Below are positions 34,115-43,987 of a DNA stretch of 64,000 nucleotides, piece by piece. The translations under genes and the position numbers were made by a program. Below the pieces are notes generated by a model. It did no database searches. It saw nothing but the letters and a program-made list of their open reading frames with translations, and was not told where the DNA came from. Every line of letters begins with the position of its first letter. The stretch's first letter is position 1. Origin of the DNA: Hallella multisaccharivorax DSM 17128 (GTDB lineage Bacteria > Bacteroidota > Bacteroidia > Bacteroidales > Bacteroidaceae); NCBI RefSeq assembly GCF_000218235.1, contig NZ_GL945017.1:2005775-2069774 (forward strand), given 5' to 3'.

Positions 34115-35332
34115 TCATGTCATTTTTGAGTTAACCCTAATTCTATACCCCGATAAAGCATAAAACAAGACAGCGAAAAAGCAGGGAAGACAAATCCAAT
34201 AAGCATTTTGGTTTCCGAAAGCATCTTTGAGGTAGCCAAAAGCCGTTGGTATGAAGGCGCCTCCGACGATACTTGTCACCAGCAATGCCGACCCAGTTTT
34301 GGTAAACCTCCCAAGATCGACCATTGCCAGCGGCCATATTGACGGATACATAAGCGAGCATCCAAGAGAGATAAATCCCACAAAACATACGGAAAGACGT
34401 GGCGGGGCAATGATAACCATCAACGTGCCGATAATGGCGACTATAGAGCATACTCTCAAGGCATTGCACTGTGAAATATACTTCGGTATGGCAATAATGC
34501 CCATGATGTAACCTGCAATCATGCCAAGGCTTGGGAACACAGCATAATGAGCAGCATCAGCCAAGCCAATACTCTGAGCATAGTCAACGGTCGTTGCATC
34601 TGCCACTGTCTCGACTCCGACATATAAGAAAAGGGTGATGGCACCAAGGATGAGATGTGGGAACTGCCATATTGACGTCTTCCCCTGTGCATACGGACAG
34701 TCGATAGCATTGTCCTCTCCTTCTCCAACAGCCTTAATCTCTTCCAAAGGGGCTTTGTACATGACCAGGGCAAGAACCAGTGAGACAATGATAATAATGG
34801 AGAATGGTAAAGTGATGTCCGTCAAGACTGCCTGATCGATAGACTTGCCTATGATAATTGAGAGAATATTTGGAGCCACTGCCCATGCCGTAGCATTGCA
34901 TATGCCCATGATGCTCATACGGCGTGCCGCGCTGTTTATCGGCCCGAGGATCGTAACATAGGGATTGATGGCTGATTGCAGGATAGCATTAGCAGTACCA
35001 CAGATGAATGAAGCCAAGATGAACATTTCGAAGGAACGGGCATAGGCCGAAGAAATAAAACATAAGAATCCAACAGCATAACACAGAAAAGAGAATGACA
35101 TCGTGCGCTTATAGCCGATTCGCCTTATGATAAGTGAGGCTGGATAGGACAATACAAGAAATGCCATAAAGTTAGCTGCCAATATGAGATAGGAAGCTCC
35201 AGCAGGCATCCGCATTGCCGACTGCAGCAATGGCACAAGGTAGGAATTGATGCCAAGGGTAAAACCTACTGTGAAATACATTGCCCCGATATAGATCAAA
35301 GGTACAATGAAACGATCCTTCTCTGCGGTCAT
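34115..35332 (-). CDS. MFS sugar permease, probable amino-sugar (MurNAc/GlcNAc) transporter
   Basis: The 405-residue protein has 12 predicted membrane segments and the pattern of the FHS/fucose-permease group common in Bacteroidota (YIGAMYFTVGFTLGINSYLVPLL, SFICGTANAILQSAINPYV). It is the last gene of the minus-strand operon, 13 bases after the kinase gene. In Tannerella forsythia a transporter, kinase and etherase (MurT, MurK, MurQ) are clustered in the same way for uptake of N-acetylmuramic acid. Assignment as inner membrane MurNAc or GlcNAc carrier is inferred from this arrangement. Confidence 0.8.
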   Translation of the reverse strand: MTAEKDRFIVPLIYIGAMYFTVGFTLGINSYLVPLLQSAMRMPAGASYLILAANFMAFLVLSYPASLIIRRIGYKRTMSFSFLCYAVGFLCFISSAYARSFEMFILASFICGTANAILQSAINPYVTILGPINSAARRMSIMGICNATAWAVAPNILSIIIGKSIDQAVLTDITLPFSIIIIVSLVLALVMYKAPLEEIKAVGEGEDNAIDCPYAQGKTSIWQFPHLILGAITLFLYVGVETVADATTVDYAQSIGLADAAHYAVFPSLGMIAGYIMGIIAIPKYISQCNALRVCSIVAIIGTLMVIIAPPRLSVCFVGFISLGCSLMYPSIWPLAMVDLGRFTKTGSALLVTSIVGGAFIPTAFGYLKDAFGNQNAYWICLPCFFAVLFYALSGYRIRVNSKMT

Positions 35333-35345
35333 GTTGATATTTCAG

Positions 35346-36194
35346 TTATGAGTGGTTTTTGTGGTATTCCACAAGGCCATCAATGGGATACTGCATGATG
35401 CGCCCAATGGTCATACCATACTCGTGGCAGACCGCTTCCAACATGGGACGGAAGTAGTAGGCCACAGAACCTACACAGTTGATTGGATAATCTTGATAAG
35501 AAGGATAATGCGTAAGAATCTTATCAAAACAGTTACGGAAGGATGAGCTGACGAGTTCAGCAAAGTATGGATCATCATCAATATGCTTACCGATAAATTT
35601 TGCGAACTTTGCGCACCAGCGATTGGGGAATGGCTTTGTGTAGATCTGATCAATGACTTCATCGCTATTGAGCCCCACCTCATTCTTTACCATTTCATAG
35701 ACTCGCCCCGTGATATTGTGTCTGCAATAATCTATCATCAGACGTTTCCCCATATAGCCACCACTGCCTTCATCACCGAGGATGAACCCCAGCGAGTCTA
35801 TATTCATAGTGATGCACCTGCCGTCGTAGAGGGCGCTGTTCATCCCTGTACCGAGTATGACAACCAACCCCTGATCGTCACCAAGCAACGCACGCGCAGC
35901 ACCTAACGTATCCATGGCTACTTCAACCGTAGCACATTGCGGAAAGACGCAACGCATAGTCTTCTCGATAAAGCCATACTGCAATTCGGTAACGCCGGCG
36001 CCATAGAAATAGACGGCATTAATGTTGTCCAAGTTGATGCCTGTCGGCACGTTCTGCTTTATGTCAGCATAAATGTATTCCCCTGTGACATAATTGGGGT
36101 TGTACCCTGCGCTGGTAAAGTGGACAATTCTTCCATCATCATGTAAGAAAGCCCAATCAGTCTTCGTGGAACCGCTGTCAGCAATCATTATCAT
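35346..36194 (-). CDS. murK: BadF/BadG-type amino-sugar kinase (MurK-like)
   Basis: The 282-residue ASKHA-fold kinase has the phosphate motif MIMIADSGSTKTDWAF at the N-terminus, the second phosphate motif VVILGTGMNSALYDG near 110, and the adenosine-region GDEGSGGYMGKRL near 140. The family phosphorylates N-acetylglucosamine and, in T. forsythia MurK, N-acetylmuramic acid. Its start overlaps the stop of the etherase gene upstream, coupling the production of MurNAc-6-phosphate to its cleavage. Substrate preference between GlcNAc and MurNAc cannot be read here. Confidence 0.85.
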   Translation of the reverse strand: MIMIADSGSTKTDWAFLHDDGRIVHFTSAGYNPNYVTGEYIYADIKQNVPTGINLDNINAVYFYGAGVTELQYGFIEKTMRCVFPQCATVEVAMDTLGAARALLGDDQGLVVILGTGMNSALYDGRCITMNIDSLGFILGDEGSGGYMGKRLMIDYCRHNITGRVYEMVKNEVGLNSDEVIDQIYTKPFPNRWCAKFAKFIGKHIDDDPYFAELVSSSFRNCFDKILTHYPSYQDYPINCVGSVAYYFRPMLEAVCHEYGMTIGRIMQYPIDGLVEYHKNHS

Positions 36195-37021
36195 AATTCA
36201 TCTTTCTCTTTCAAGTAATTCTCGGCTTTCTTCACGCTTCCAGTCTCCTTAATGATTTTTTCGATATAATCATAGTCAGTGAACTGAGGATTGCGCTCCA
36301 TAAACATTCTAACAGAGCGATCAACGACCTTATCGTTGATAAGACGAACGTTGACCATACGGTTTCCTTCAACACGCCCAAGACGAATGAGGACAGTTGT
36401 GGAAATCATATCGCAGATAAGTTTCTGGGATGTGCCAGCTTTCATACGGGTACTACCTGTGACAAACTCAGGACCTGTAACAACTTCAACAGGATAGTCA
36501 CTATACTTGGATATCGGCGAATTGGAATTATTGACAAATGAGCCAGTAGGAATGCCTTTCTCCCGGCATTTCTTCAGTGTAGCCAACACAAATGGAGTAG
36601 TACCACTCGCGGAGATACCCACGACAATATCCTTTGGTGTGACATGACGTTCTTCTTTCAGCATACGCCACCCTTCCTCAATGTCATCCTCCCTATCCTC
36701 CAGGGCGAGAACGAGATTTTCAACTCCCCCGGCCAGCACACATTGTATCATGTTTGGATCAATACCGTATGTATTCGGCAACTCTATGGCGTCAAGGACT
36801 GACAAGCGACCACCAGTACCACATCCACAATAGAACATACGTCCACCAGCACGTAACTGCTTCTCAATGGCCGTGATAAGTCGTTCCAGATCAGGTAGCA
36901 CTTTCTTGATAGACAATGGTACAGTTTGATCTTCTTGGTTGATAAGAGTGATGATCTCCATTACTGATTTTTTCTCCAAGTTATCGTATTTGGAGGATTG
37001 TTCTGTTAATCTCAAAGCCAT
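36191..37021 (-). CDS. murQ: N-acetylmuramic acid 6-phosphate etherase
   Basis: The 276-residue SIS-domain enzyme splits MurNAc-6-phosphate into GlcNAc-6-phosphate and D-lactate. Family motifs seen are TEQSSKYDNLEKKSVMEI, YCGCGTGGRLSVLDAIE, GISASGTTPFVLA and GSTRMKAGTSQKLICDMIS. It overlaps the kinase gene by four bases. It is the most specific evidence that this locus handles muramic acid, since no other known pathway needs this reaction. Confidence 0.93.
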   Translation of the reverse strand: MALRLTEQSSKYDNLEKKSVMEIITLINQEDQTVPLSIKKVLPDLERLITAIEKQLRAGGRMFYCGCGTGGRLSVLDAIELPNTYGIDPNMIQCVLAGGVENLVLALEDREDDIEEGWRMLKEERHVTPKDIVVGISASGTTPFVLATLKKCREKGIPTGSFVNNSNSPISKYSDYPVEVVTGPEFVTGSTRMKAGTSQKLICDMISTTVLIRLGRVEGNRMVNVRLINDKVVDRSVRMFMERNPQFTDYDYIEKIIKETGSVKKAENYLKEKDEL

Positions 37022-37076
37022 AGTAATAATTTTATTAAAAGTTTTATATGGTACTTTCTGTTTCGACTGTTATTTT

Positions 37077-38894
37077 CTAAAATCCCTTTGACACCGTCTT
37101 TCCCAGTGGTTGCCCGTTACGGAAGGCCCTTGCCTTGACAACCTGTGCCTGATTGATTGTGAATGGGATAGCATAGGCAGGAGATTGCATAGAAGGCTCA
37201 GAACCATCGGTAGTAAAGCGGATGACGACATCCGGACAATCGACTGTCATTGTAATGACTTTATCCCACCGGTCATCATCGTGCGCTGTAATCTCCACAT
37301 CGTAGAACGCTCTGCAGTAATTAACATTCAGGACGTTCAGCCGATTCATGTGATACTCCAACCGCCGCGTAAAAGCCTGCCAGTCCTTACTACTCTTGGT
37401 CCATGCTGTTTCCAGTATGGCACAGGCACGTGGAAAAGCCATGTATTCCACACGTCTCATATCGGGAATATACTCCGTCCACACACAACCTTGCACGCCG
37501 ACAATGTATTGCCTCTCCTCTTCGCTAAGTGTATCTGGCAAAGGATTATAGTCGTACATCGTACGCAGGTTGGTCTCACGGTCCTGACATAATTGCTCTG
37601 TAGCCGGGTTGGCCTGATAGTAGTCAAGATAATATTTGGTGTAAGGCGTCATGACGACCTTATGATGCATTTTAGCAGCCTTGATACCACTTTCCTCGCC
37701 CAGCCACGACATAACCATGGCGTTGGGTGCCAAACCTCCTTGAAGTAACTCATCCCATCCGATGATAGTGCGTCCCTTGGAGTTGGCATATTTTTCAATG
37801 CGCTGTATGAAATAGCTCTGTAACCCAAATTCATCCTTCAGTCCAAGCTTTTTTATCAGAGCCTGGCAATGGGGACATTTCTTCCAACTGGATTTAGGAC
37901 ATTCATCACCTCCGATGTGAATAATCTTGGACGGAAACAATGCAAAAATCTCACCCAATACATTTTCCAGAAACTTAAAAGTGTTCTCTTTGGGGCAATA
38001 GACCTGACGATAGATGCCCCACCGCGTTCCCACCTCATACTTATCTTCCAATTGACAAGATAATTCCGGATAGCACGACACTGCTGCCAGCGAGTGCCCA
38101 GGCATTTCTATCTCAGGAATGATGGTGATGAACCGATCGGCCGCATATTTCACGATGCTACGTATCTCGTCCTGTGTATAAAAACCTCCGTAAGGCTTTC
38201 CGTCATAAATTTTCGACTTATAAGTACCGACGACTGTCTCTTTTCGTATTGATCCTTTTTCTGTTAGCAGGGGATAGCGCTTAATTTGTATGCGCCATCC
38301 CTGATCCTCCGTGAGATGCCAGTGAAAGACATTCCCCTTATGCATGGCGATGAGGTCAAGATATCGCTTGATGCCGTCAGGCCCAAAGAAATGACTGCAT
38401 ACATCGAGTTGTAGTCCACGCCATGAGAATCGCGGACTGTCCTCGATCCCACAACACTTCACCATACAGGGCTTCGCCGCCCTCTTGTTGCCATATATCT
38501 CTGGGGACATAAGCTGATAGAGGGTCTGCAACCCATAGAAAGCACCGTTGGCCTGACTGCTCTCTATTACAATTCCGCTTGCCGTAACCTTCAACCTGTA
38601 AGCTTCTTTACCTAAACCATTAACCCTGCTGAAAGTAATGCCACTCCCTTTAGCTCTGTCATTGACCATACGAACGCTTATACCCGCCCCCTTGCTTAGA
38701 CGGTCCTTGAGAAACGACGCCACGCGCTGATAGTCCCTGTCGGATGGTGCGGAAATCCATGTCATCTCGTCAATGATAAACATACCATTTTGGACTTTCA
38801 ACTTCTGAGGTTGCGGTATAATATCAATCTCTGTAGCACAAGCCGTGATAGATAAGGCAAACAGAAAGATTAAAATCTCAATATGTTTCTTCAT
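37077..38894 (-). CDS. GH20 beta-N-acetylhexosaminidase, lipoprotein
   Basis: The 605-residue protein has a lipobox ending ITAC (Cys19). The N-terminal GH20b domain spans about 25-150. The catalytic barrel includes HWHLTEDQGWRI and the Asp-Glu pair in IGGDECPKSSW (Asp340, Glu341), and WTEYIPDMRRVEYMAFPR near the end of the barrel. A C-terminal Fn3-like chitobiase domain is present. It removes terminal GlcNAc or GalNAc by substrate-assisted catalysis, here probably from disaccharides or muropeptides before import. It is distinct from the GH20 fused to a ceramidase-like domain upstream. Confidence 0.93.
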   Translation of the reverse strand: MKKHIEILIFLFALSITACATEIDIIPQPQKLKVQNGMFIIDEMTWISAPSDRDYQRVASFLKDRLSKGAGISVRMVNDRAKGSGITFSRVNGLGKEAYRLKVTASGIVIESSQANGAFYGLQTLYQLMSPEIYGNKRAAKPCMVKCCGIEDSPRFSWRGLQLDVCSHFFGPDGIKRYLDLIAMHKGNVFHWHLTEDQGWRIQIKRYPLLTEKGSIRKETVVGTYKSKIYDGKPYGGFYTQDEIRSIVKYAADRFITIIPEIEMPGHSLAAVSCYPELSCQLEDKYEVGTRWGIYRQVYCPKENTFKFLENVLGEIFALFPSKIIHIGGDECPKSSWKKCPHCQALIKKLGLKDEFGLQSYFIQRIEKYANSKGRTIIGWDELLQGGLAPNAMVMSWLGEESGIKAAKMHHKVVMTPYTKYYLDYYQANPATEQLCQDRETNLRTMYDYNPLPDTLSEEERQYIVGVQGCVWTEYIPDMRRVEYMAFPRACAILETAWTKSSKDWQAFTRRLEYHMNRLNVLNVNYCRAFYDVEITAHDDDRWDKVITMTVDCPDVVIRFTTDGSEPSMQSPAYAIPFTINQAQVVKARAFRNGQPLGKTVSKGF

Positions 38895-38919
38895 AATGCT
38901 TTTCTAAATAATCAGAGAT

Positions 38920-41900
38920 TCAAAAAGTCTTACTAACCTCGATTCCTACCGGTCTTCTATCTCCCAAATAGGCACGGGCCTTCACTATCGTACCTTTGAC
39001 AACTGTCAGTATTCCATCATATATCTGAGAATGAGGGGTGACGGCCTTGCCATCAGTAGTGTATCTGATGACGGCATTAGGATAATCGATGGTGAGCTTC
39101 AACTTTTGAGGATAGTCTCTCTTCTTGCGGTCGAAATTAAAGATGACATTAAAGAAAGCCTTACTGTAGGCGACATGCTTGGCATCAAGACGCCGGAAAT
39201 CTTTCAGCATACGGGCGCAGAAGTTCTGGAAGTTCTTATTACCCCTGTCGCACCATCCCACTTCAGAAAGAGCCACCGTACGAGGGAACCCCAAGTATTC
39301 GGCACGTTTCGCGTCCTGACAGTATTCACCCCAAATGCAACCCTGCACGCCCATGATATACTTGTGGCGGCTGGCTGAAAGCGTATCGCCTATAGGGAAA
39401 TAGTCGTAGACTTTTCTCAGCGGCAGGAACAGGTCCTGAGACTTCTGCTCCTTGTCAGGGTCCTCCTGATAGTAGTCTAAGTAACACCAACGGTTAGGAC
39501 ACATCACAACGTCCATATTTCTCCATACTGCCTTATACGCCGGCGCATGACCACGATAAGACAAAACAATAGTTGACTTCATGGCACCATTGTCCAATAT
39601 CTCATCCCAGCCAATGGCACGTTTGCCATTCTTGCTAAGGAAACGCTCCATATGGGTTGCAAAAATCGCCTGAAGGTCACCGGCATCATCGGTACCAAGA
39701 ATCTTCATCAAGTCCCGACAATACGAGCTTTCTCTCCACTGGTCACGTGGACACTCGTCGCCTCCGAAACTATAATAAACTGAAGGTAACAGAGGCAACA
39801 ACTCCGAGAATACATCATCCAGAAATTGGAATGTCCTCACTGTGGGTGCCATAACATCTTTCTTCACACCCCATCCTGTGGCAACGTGATAGGTTCTGTC
39901 AGGGAAAACGGCAATCTCAGGATAGGCGGCAATGGCAGCAGAAGCGTGACCAGGCATCTCAATCTCGGGAATGACAGTAACGAAACGTTGTCGTGCATAA
40001 TTCACGATATCCTTCACATCCTCCTGTGTGTAATAACCTCCATGAGGTGTATAGTCCGAGTTCTTTCCGTCATAGTCTGTTGTCTCCAGACGCCTGCTCC
40101 CAACCTCTGTCAGACGTGGATACTTCTTTATCTCGATGCGCCAGCCCTGGTCATCGGTTAAATGCCAATGGAACATGTTTTGCTTGTGCATGGCAAGAAG
40201 ATCTATGAACTTCTTGACAAATTCTTTAGGCAGGAAATGACGGGCACAGTCGAGCATCATACCACGATAGCGGAAACGGGGCTCATCCTTTATCTCGCAA
40301 CATGGCAGTGACCACTTGATGCCTTGGGTGCGCCTGTCACCATAGACTTCAGGTGGCAGAAGTTGGAAGATGGTCTGTACCCCATAATAAGCACCATGAG
40401 CAGATGTAGCTTTTATAACGATTCGTCTCGGCTCTACAGAAAGCTCATATGCTTCGTTGCTCATTCCATCGACTTTCTGGAAGCAGATATAATTAGACTG
40501 CAAGACCATACCGGGAATTACCTTTATCTTCAAGCCGGAAACCAAGCATAATTGACGCGCAAAGTTGTCCGCTACTTCTTGGAAGGCATTGTCATCGGCG
40601 GTGATGATTATTAAGGTTTTCCCATTCAGTAGGAAATCTCCCTTAGTCTCTGTCAGTTCTTTAGGCTGCGGGATGATGCTGTAGCGCAGACTATTTGAGG
40701 TAGGGGCAAGTGCTCTTTTCACTACATCATATAGGGCCTTAGAATAAACAATGGGGAACTTGGATGAGAGCGGATACGGCGATTTTACATACACGAACAT
40801 CTGATCTTTCTCATAGGCATAGTACGGCGTATCATACGCATGTGCGCTTGGTAGATAAGAGTTCTGACCATTAGTGTATGCTATAAACAGCATGGGCTTG
40901 CCAACCTTTTTCCGCAACTGTACGTCATACTCATTGAAAGGCTCACCCTGTGTGAAGAGAATAGGAAATCCACCAATATTAACCCCAGCGATTCGCACAG
41001 GAAGGTAATCCTTGACCAGACCTTCGTCGTATTCCCGTAACATCTGCCTACACCAGCCGCGAACATCCTGCTTCCAAGTTGGTGACACTTCTACCGGATT
41101 GTTGAGGATGGACTGTGCGAAATTGAGTATGGTGTCTTTGTCGATATGTTCCACACGGAAAGGCAAGTGTGCTTCTGCAGAACAGACAGCAAAGTCTGTA
41201 TTCATCTTTATGTCGCGGAATCTTATCTTCATGAGAATGGAATCCGCCATCTGCTTACCTTTATTATAGGAGTTCAGCGTATCACGTTTTGGACCTCCTA
41301 TCGGGTCTACATTTCCAGCTGCAGATGTAAAATGGAATACCTCCCCACCCCAAGCTCTTTGGAGAAGCATGGTCTCAAATCCAGGAAAGTCTGCCGACAC
41401 GACGTGGCTGCCCGGCCCCAGCGAAACGGGATGACAGCAATAGTTAACCAGCGACACGATGGGCTTGTGATCCTTTCCCATGAGACGCAGGACATAGACC
41501 TTATGCGTACAAGGGCCGTCCTTTTCGCCCCGGTTCATGTTAATGGCACATGTGGTCTCACCAAACTGCATGGTGAAGGGCTTAAAGTCATTGTCAGATA
41601 GTATCGTTCTGACTGCATTGTCTACAATTATCTTTTGATAAGTCAATGAATATTCATAGTTGCTGCCACCCGGAACAGTACTACTACCACCAGTGCGTGG
41701 TGCCGAATGAGTATGGATGTTGTGTATATAGATATGGTCGATCGGCAGACCTGTCCTGGCTGATATGGAGTCACGCATCTCTGTCGTCTCCTCGATATCA
41801 AGCTCCATCATATCATTTGTGATGATACACACTTTTTCTCCCTTTGGACTACATATGACCAGACTGTGAGACCTCAGCGGAGTCTGCACTGTCGTGGACA

Positions 41901-42057
41901 GTCCCTTGCGAGCGGCAAATCCTGCAAGTACGACGTGGCCTTTGGGTGTAATATCAGTGATGCCTATATTACATGTGAACTTCCTGGCAGCACTGACAGG
42001 CATTGCAACAGCACATAGAAGGACTATTGCAATAATAGATAATGATATTTGTCTCAT
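38920..42057 (-). CDS. Fusion of neutral-ceramidase-like domain and GH20 hexosaminidase
   Basis: The start at 42057 gives 1045 residues with a signal peptide ending VSAA. Residues about 25-450 are a neutral/alkaline ceramidase N-terminal domain: metal-ligand motif HTHSAP (His115, His117) and CCHP (His209) are present. The nucleophile motif GDVSPN of true ceramidases reads GNVDPI, with Asp251 in place of serine. Residues about 457-1045 are a complete GH20 with HWHLTDDQGWRI and FGGDECPRDQW (Asp767, Glu768). The gene lies between SusD and the second GH20 in the muramic acid locus. An amide or ester hydrolase step combined with hexosamine release is possible; the N-domain substrate is unknown. 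Confidence 0.88.
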   Translation of the reverse strand: MRQISLSIIAIVLLCAVAMPVSAARKFTCNIGITDITPKGHVVLAGFAARKGLSTTVQTPLRSHSLVICSPKGEKVCIITNDMMELDIEETTEMRDSISARTGLPIDHIYIHNIHTHSAPRTGGSSTVPGGSNYEYSLTYQKIIVDNAVRTILSDNDFKPFTMQFGETTCAINMNRGEKDGPCTHKVYVLRLMGKDHKPIVSLVNYCCHPVSLGPGSHVVSADFPGFETMLLQRAWGGEVFHFTSAAGNVDPIGGPKRDTLNSYNKGKQMADSILMKIRFRDIKMNTDFAVCSAEAHLPFRVEHIDKDTILNFAQSILNNPVEVSPTWKQDVRGWCRQMLREYDEGLVKDYLPVRIAGVNIGGFPILFTQGEPFNEYDVQLRKKVGKPMLFIAYTNGQNSYLPSAHAYDTPYYAYEKDQMFVYVKSPYPLSSKFPIVYSKALYDVVKRALAPTSNSLRYSIIPQPKELTETKGDFLLNGKTLIIITADDNAFQEVADNFARQLCLVSGLKIKVIPGMVLQSNYICFQKVDGMSNEAYELSVEPRRIVIKATSAHGAYYGVQTIFQLLPPEVYGDRRTQGIKWSLPCCEIKDEPRFRYRGMMLDCARHFLPKEFVKKFIDLLAMHKQNMFHWHLTDDQGWRIEIKKYPRLTEVGSRRLETTDYDGKNSDYTPHGGYYTQEDVKDIVNYARQRFVTVIPEIEMPGHASAAIAAYPEIAVFPDRTYHVATGWGVKKDVMAPTVRTFQFLDDVFSELLPLLPSVYYSFGGDECPRDQWRESSYCRDLMKILGTDDAGDLQAIFATHMERFLSKNGKRAIGWDEILDNGAMKSTIVLSYRGHAPAYKAVWRNMDVVMCPNRWCYLDYYQEDPDKEQKSQDLFLPLRKVYDYFPIGDTLSASRHKYIMGVQGCIWGEYCQDAKRAEYLGFPRTVALSEVGWCDRGNKNFQNFCARMLKDFRRLDAKHVAYSKAFFNVIFNFDRKKRDYPQKLKLTIDYPNAVIRYTTDGKAVTPHSQIYDGILTVVKGTIVKARAYLGDRRPVGIEVSKTF

Positions 42058-42133
42058 GATAAAGAAAGTCTCATATTCTTGAAATCGGGGGAAGCAATAT
42101 TGCTGTCCCCGATTCCTGTTGGCTTGTGTAAGA

Positions 42134-43984
42134 TTAATAATCCGGATTCTGTACGAGGACGCCAATATTTTTGTCTATCTCATTCTGTGGGATGGGGCAG
42201 AGATACATCTTGTTAGAGAAACGCTTCTGCGTTCCCTGCATCGACTGACAATATCCATAGTCGATATCATAGTTCTTCCCCCGATATGTATAAGTATAAA
42301 TTCTCTTGTCACTATGTGTCCAGTTCTTGCCGACATCCTGTTTTGCATTCGTTCCCTTGATGACAGCAGTGCGGTGCTGTATAGGAGTGCCGTCAGCAAA
42401 CTCTATCGTAGCACATCCCATGATGGGTATGTTCTCATAGAAGTCTGCCAGCTCCCACTGCCGGAGGTCAAAGTAGCGAAACGGTTCAAAGGCAAGTTCA
42501 ATGCGACGTTCATTGACAAGACGGTCAAACAGATTGGTGCCAGTATCAGTGACTGGCGGCATTTGAACATCAGCACGTGAACGAACCTTATTGATATACT
42601 CGCGACAGGTAGCCTCGTCACCACACTCATAAGCGCACTCGGCGTAATTCAGGTACATCTCAGCCAGACGGAACCATGGGTACATGACTGTGCCGTTTTC
42701 AGTCTCACTAATAGGATTGGCCTCTATATGCCACTTGCGCAGACCATAGCCCGTATCCTGAGACTGGCTCCAGTTCATCAGACCACTCTTCTGATATTTC
42801 CCATCTGCACCTGGCCTGTCATAATAAAGGTGATTATTGTATACAGAATCACGAAATACACAAGATGAGTCTCCATATAATATCGTCTTATAAAAACGCG
42901 GATCACGTCCTTTCCAAGGGTGTTCAGGATCCCATCCGGAGCCTTCTTCATACGGCTTCAAGCCTGTAGCCTTCATCTCATAATCGAGCATCAAGGCCTC
43001 ACTAGGAGCACACGATACCCAGCCATTAAAGAATGTAGGTGAATAGAAGAGTTGCGCCTTATGGCCCGCTGTCGTTGAGAAGTATTTTGCCCATATTACC
43101 TCAGGGCTATTCTTGTCGGTCCAATAGCCATCATAGGTATCATCCAGTTGGTAAGCTCCGTCCTTGTCAGCACGATCTACTATAGCTTTGCTGGCATTGA
43201 GGGCACGCGTCCACTTGTCTTTGCGATACTGGCCCTTGAAAATCGATCCTTGAGGATCACTTGGATCATTAAACAGTTTGCGCGCTGCCATAAGGGTAAT
43301 GCGTGACTCGAAAGCCAGACAGACATCCTTGCCTATACGTCCCTGTACCGCTGCTTTATCAGGAAGTAGTAATTCTGCCTGATGCAAGTCCTTTAGAACG
43401 AAATTAATGCAGTCGTCAAACTTGCTGCGTGGCACCTTCGTAGTGTCATTCAGCTCATAATGTTTTGAAATTAAAGGCACACCACCGAAACGCTCTACGA
43501 GATTACCATACGCCCACGCACGGATGAAGTAAGTTTCACCTAACAACTGGTCATGCTGCTCTTTCTTTAAATTGGGTACCTCGTCAATACGTTCAATAAC
43601 TTCATTTATATTTCTAATGGTAGTATAGGCACTACTCCAAATATTCAAGAATGTAGTACGTATATTATGCGCACTGCCACCTTCGCTCGAATACATGAAC
43701 TTATAAGGGTCAATTTGTCCACGCTCTATATAGTTAGTAGAGTTGCCACCATAACGAAAGTAAGCCTCATCAGTAATGCAAGCTATATTGCCTTCAGTGA
43801 ATGGATCCGGAACAACTGTATAGAAGCTATTAACATAAGACTCCAGCAGAGAAGCGTTACCAAAGACATCATTCTCGGAAAAAGTAGTAAGAGGCTTCTT
43901 ATCCAGGAAATCATCGGAACAAGCACCAAGCAGCAGTGCCATCACAATGGCGAACAAAAAATTATATCTTCTCATAATAGTCAT
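42134..43984 (-). CDS. SusD/RagB family lipoprotein of the amino-sugar locus
   Basis: The 616-residue protein has lipobox LLGAC (Cys21) followed by SDDFLDKKPLT, typical of SusD proteins. The C-terminal domain has FRLAEMYLNYAECAYECGD and ERRIELAFEPFRYFDLRQWE. It binds the imported ligand at the cell surface together with the SusC transporter encoded four bases upstream. It is longer than the SusD at 28254. Confidence 0.95.
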   Translation of the reverse strand: MTIMRRYNFLFAIVMALLLGACSDDFLDKKPLTTFSENDVFGNASLLESYVNSFYTVVPDPFTEGNIACITDEAYFRYGGNSTNYIERGQIDPYKFMYSSEGGSAHNIRTTFLNIWSSAYTTIRNINEVIERIDEVPNLKKEQHDQLLGETYFIRAWAYGNLVERFGGVPLISKHYELNDTTKVPRSKFDDCINFVLKDLHQAELLLPDKAAVQGRIGKDVCLAFESRITLMAARKLFNDPSDPQGSIFKGQYRKDKWTRALNASKAIVDRADKDGAYQLDDTYDGYWTDKNSPEVIWAKYFSTTAGHKAQLFYSPTFFNGWVSCAPSEALMLDYEMKATGLKPYEEGSGWDPEHPWKGRDPRFYKTILYGDSSCVFRDSVYNNHLYYDRPGADGKYQKSGLMNWSQSQDTGYGLRKWHIEANPISETENGTVMYPWFRLAEMYLNYAECAYECGDEATCREYINKVRSRADVQMPPVTDTGTNLFDRLVNERRIELAFEPFRYFDLRQWELADFYENIPIMGCATIEFADGTPIQHRTAVIKGTNAKQDVGKNWTHSDKRIYTYTYRGKNYDIDYGYCQSMQGTQKRFSNKMYLCPIPQNEIDKNIGVLVQNPDY

Positions 43985-43987
43985 CTA

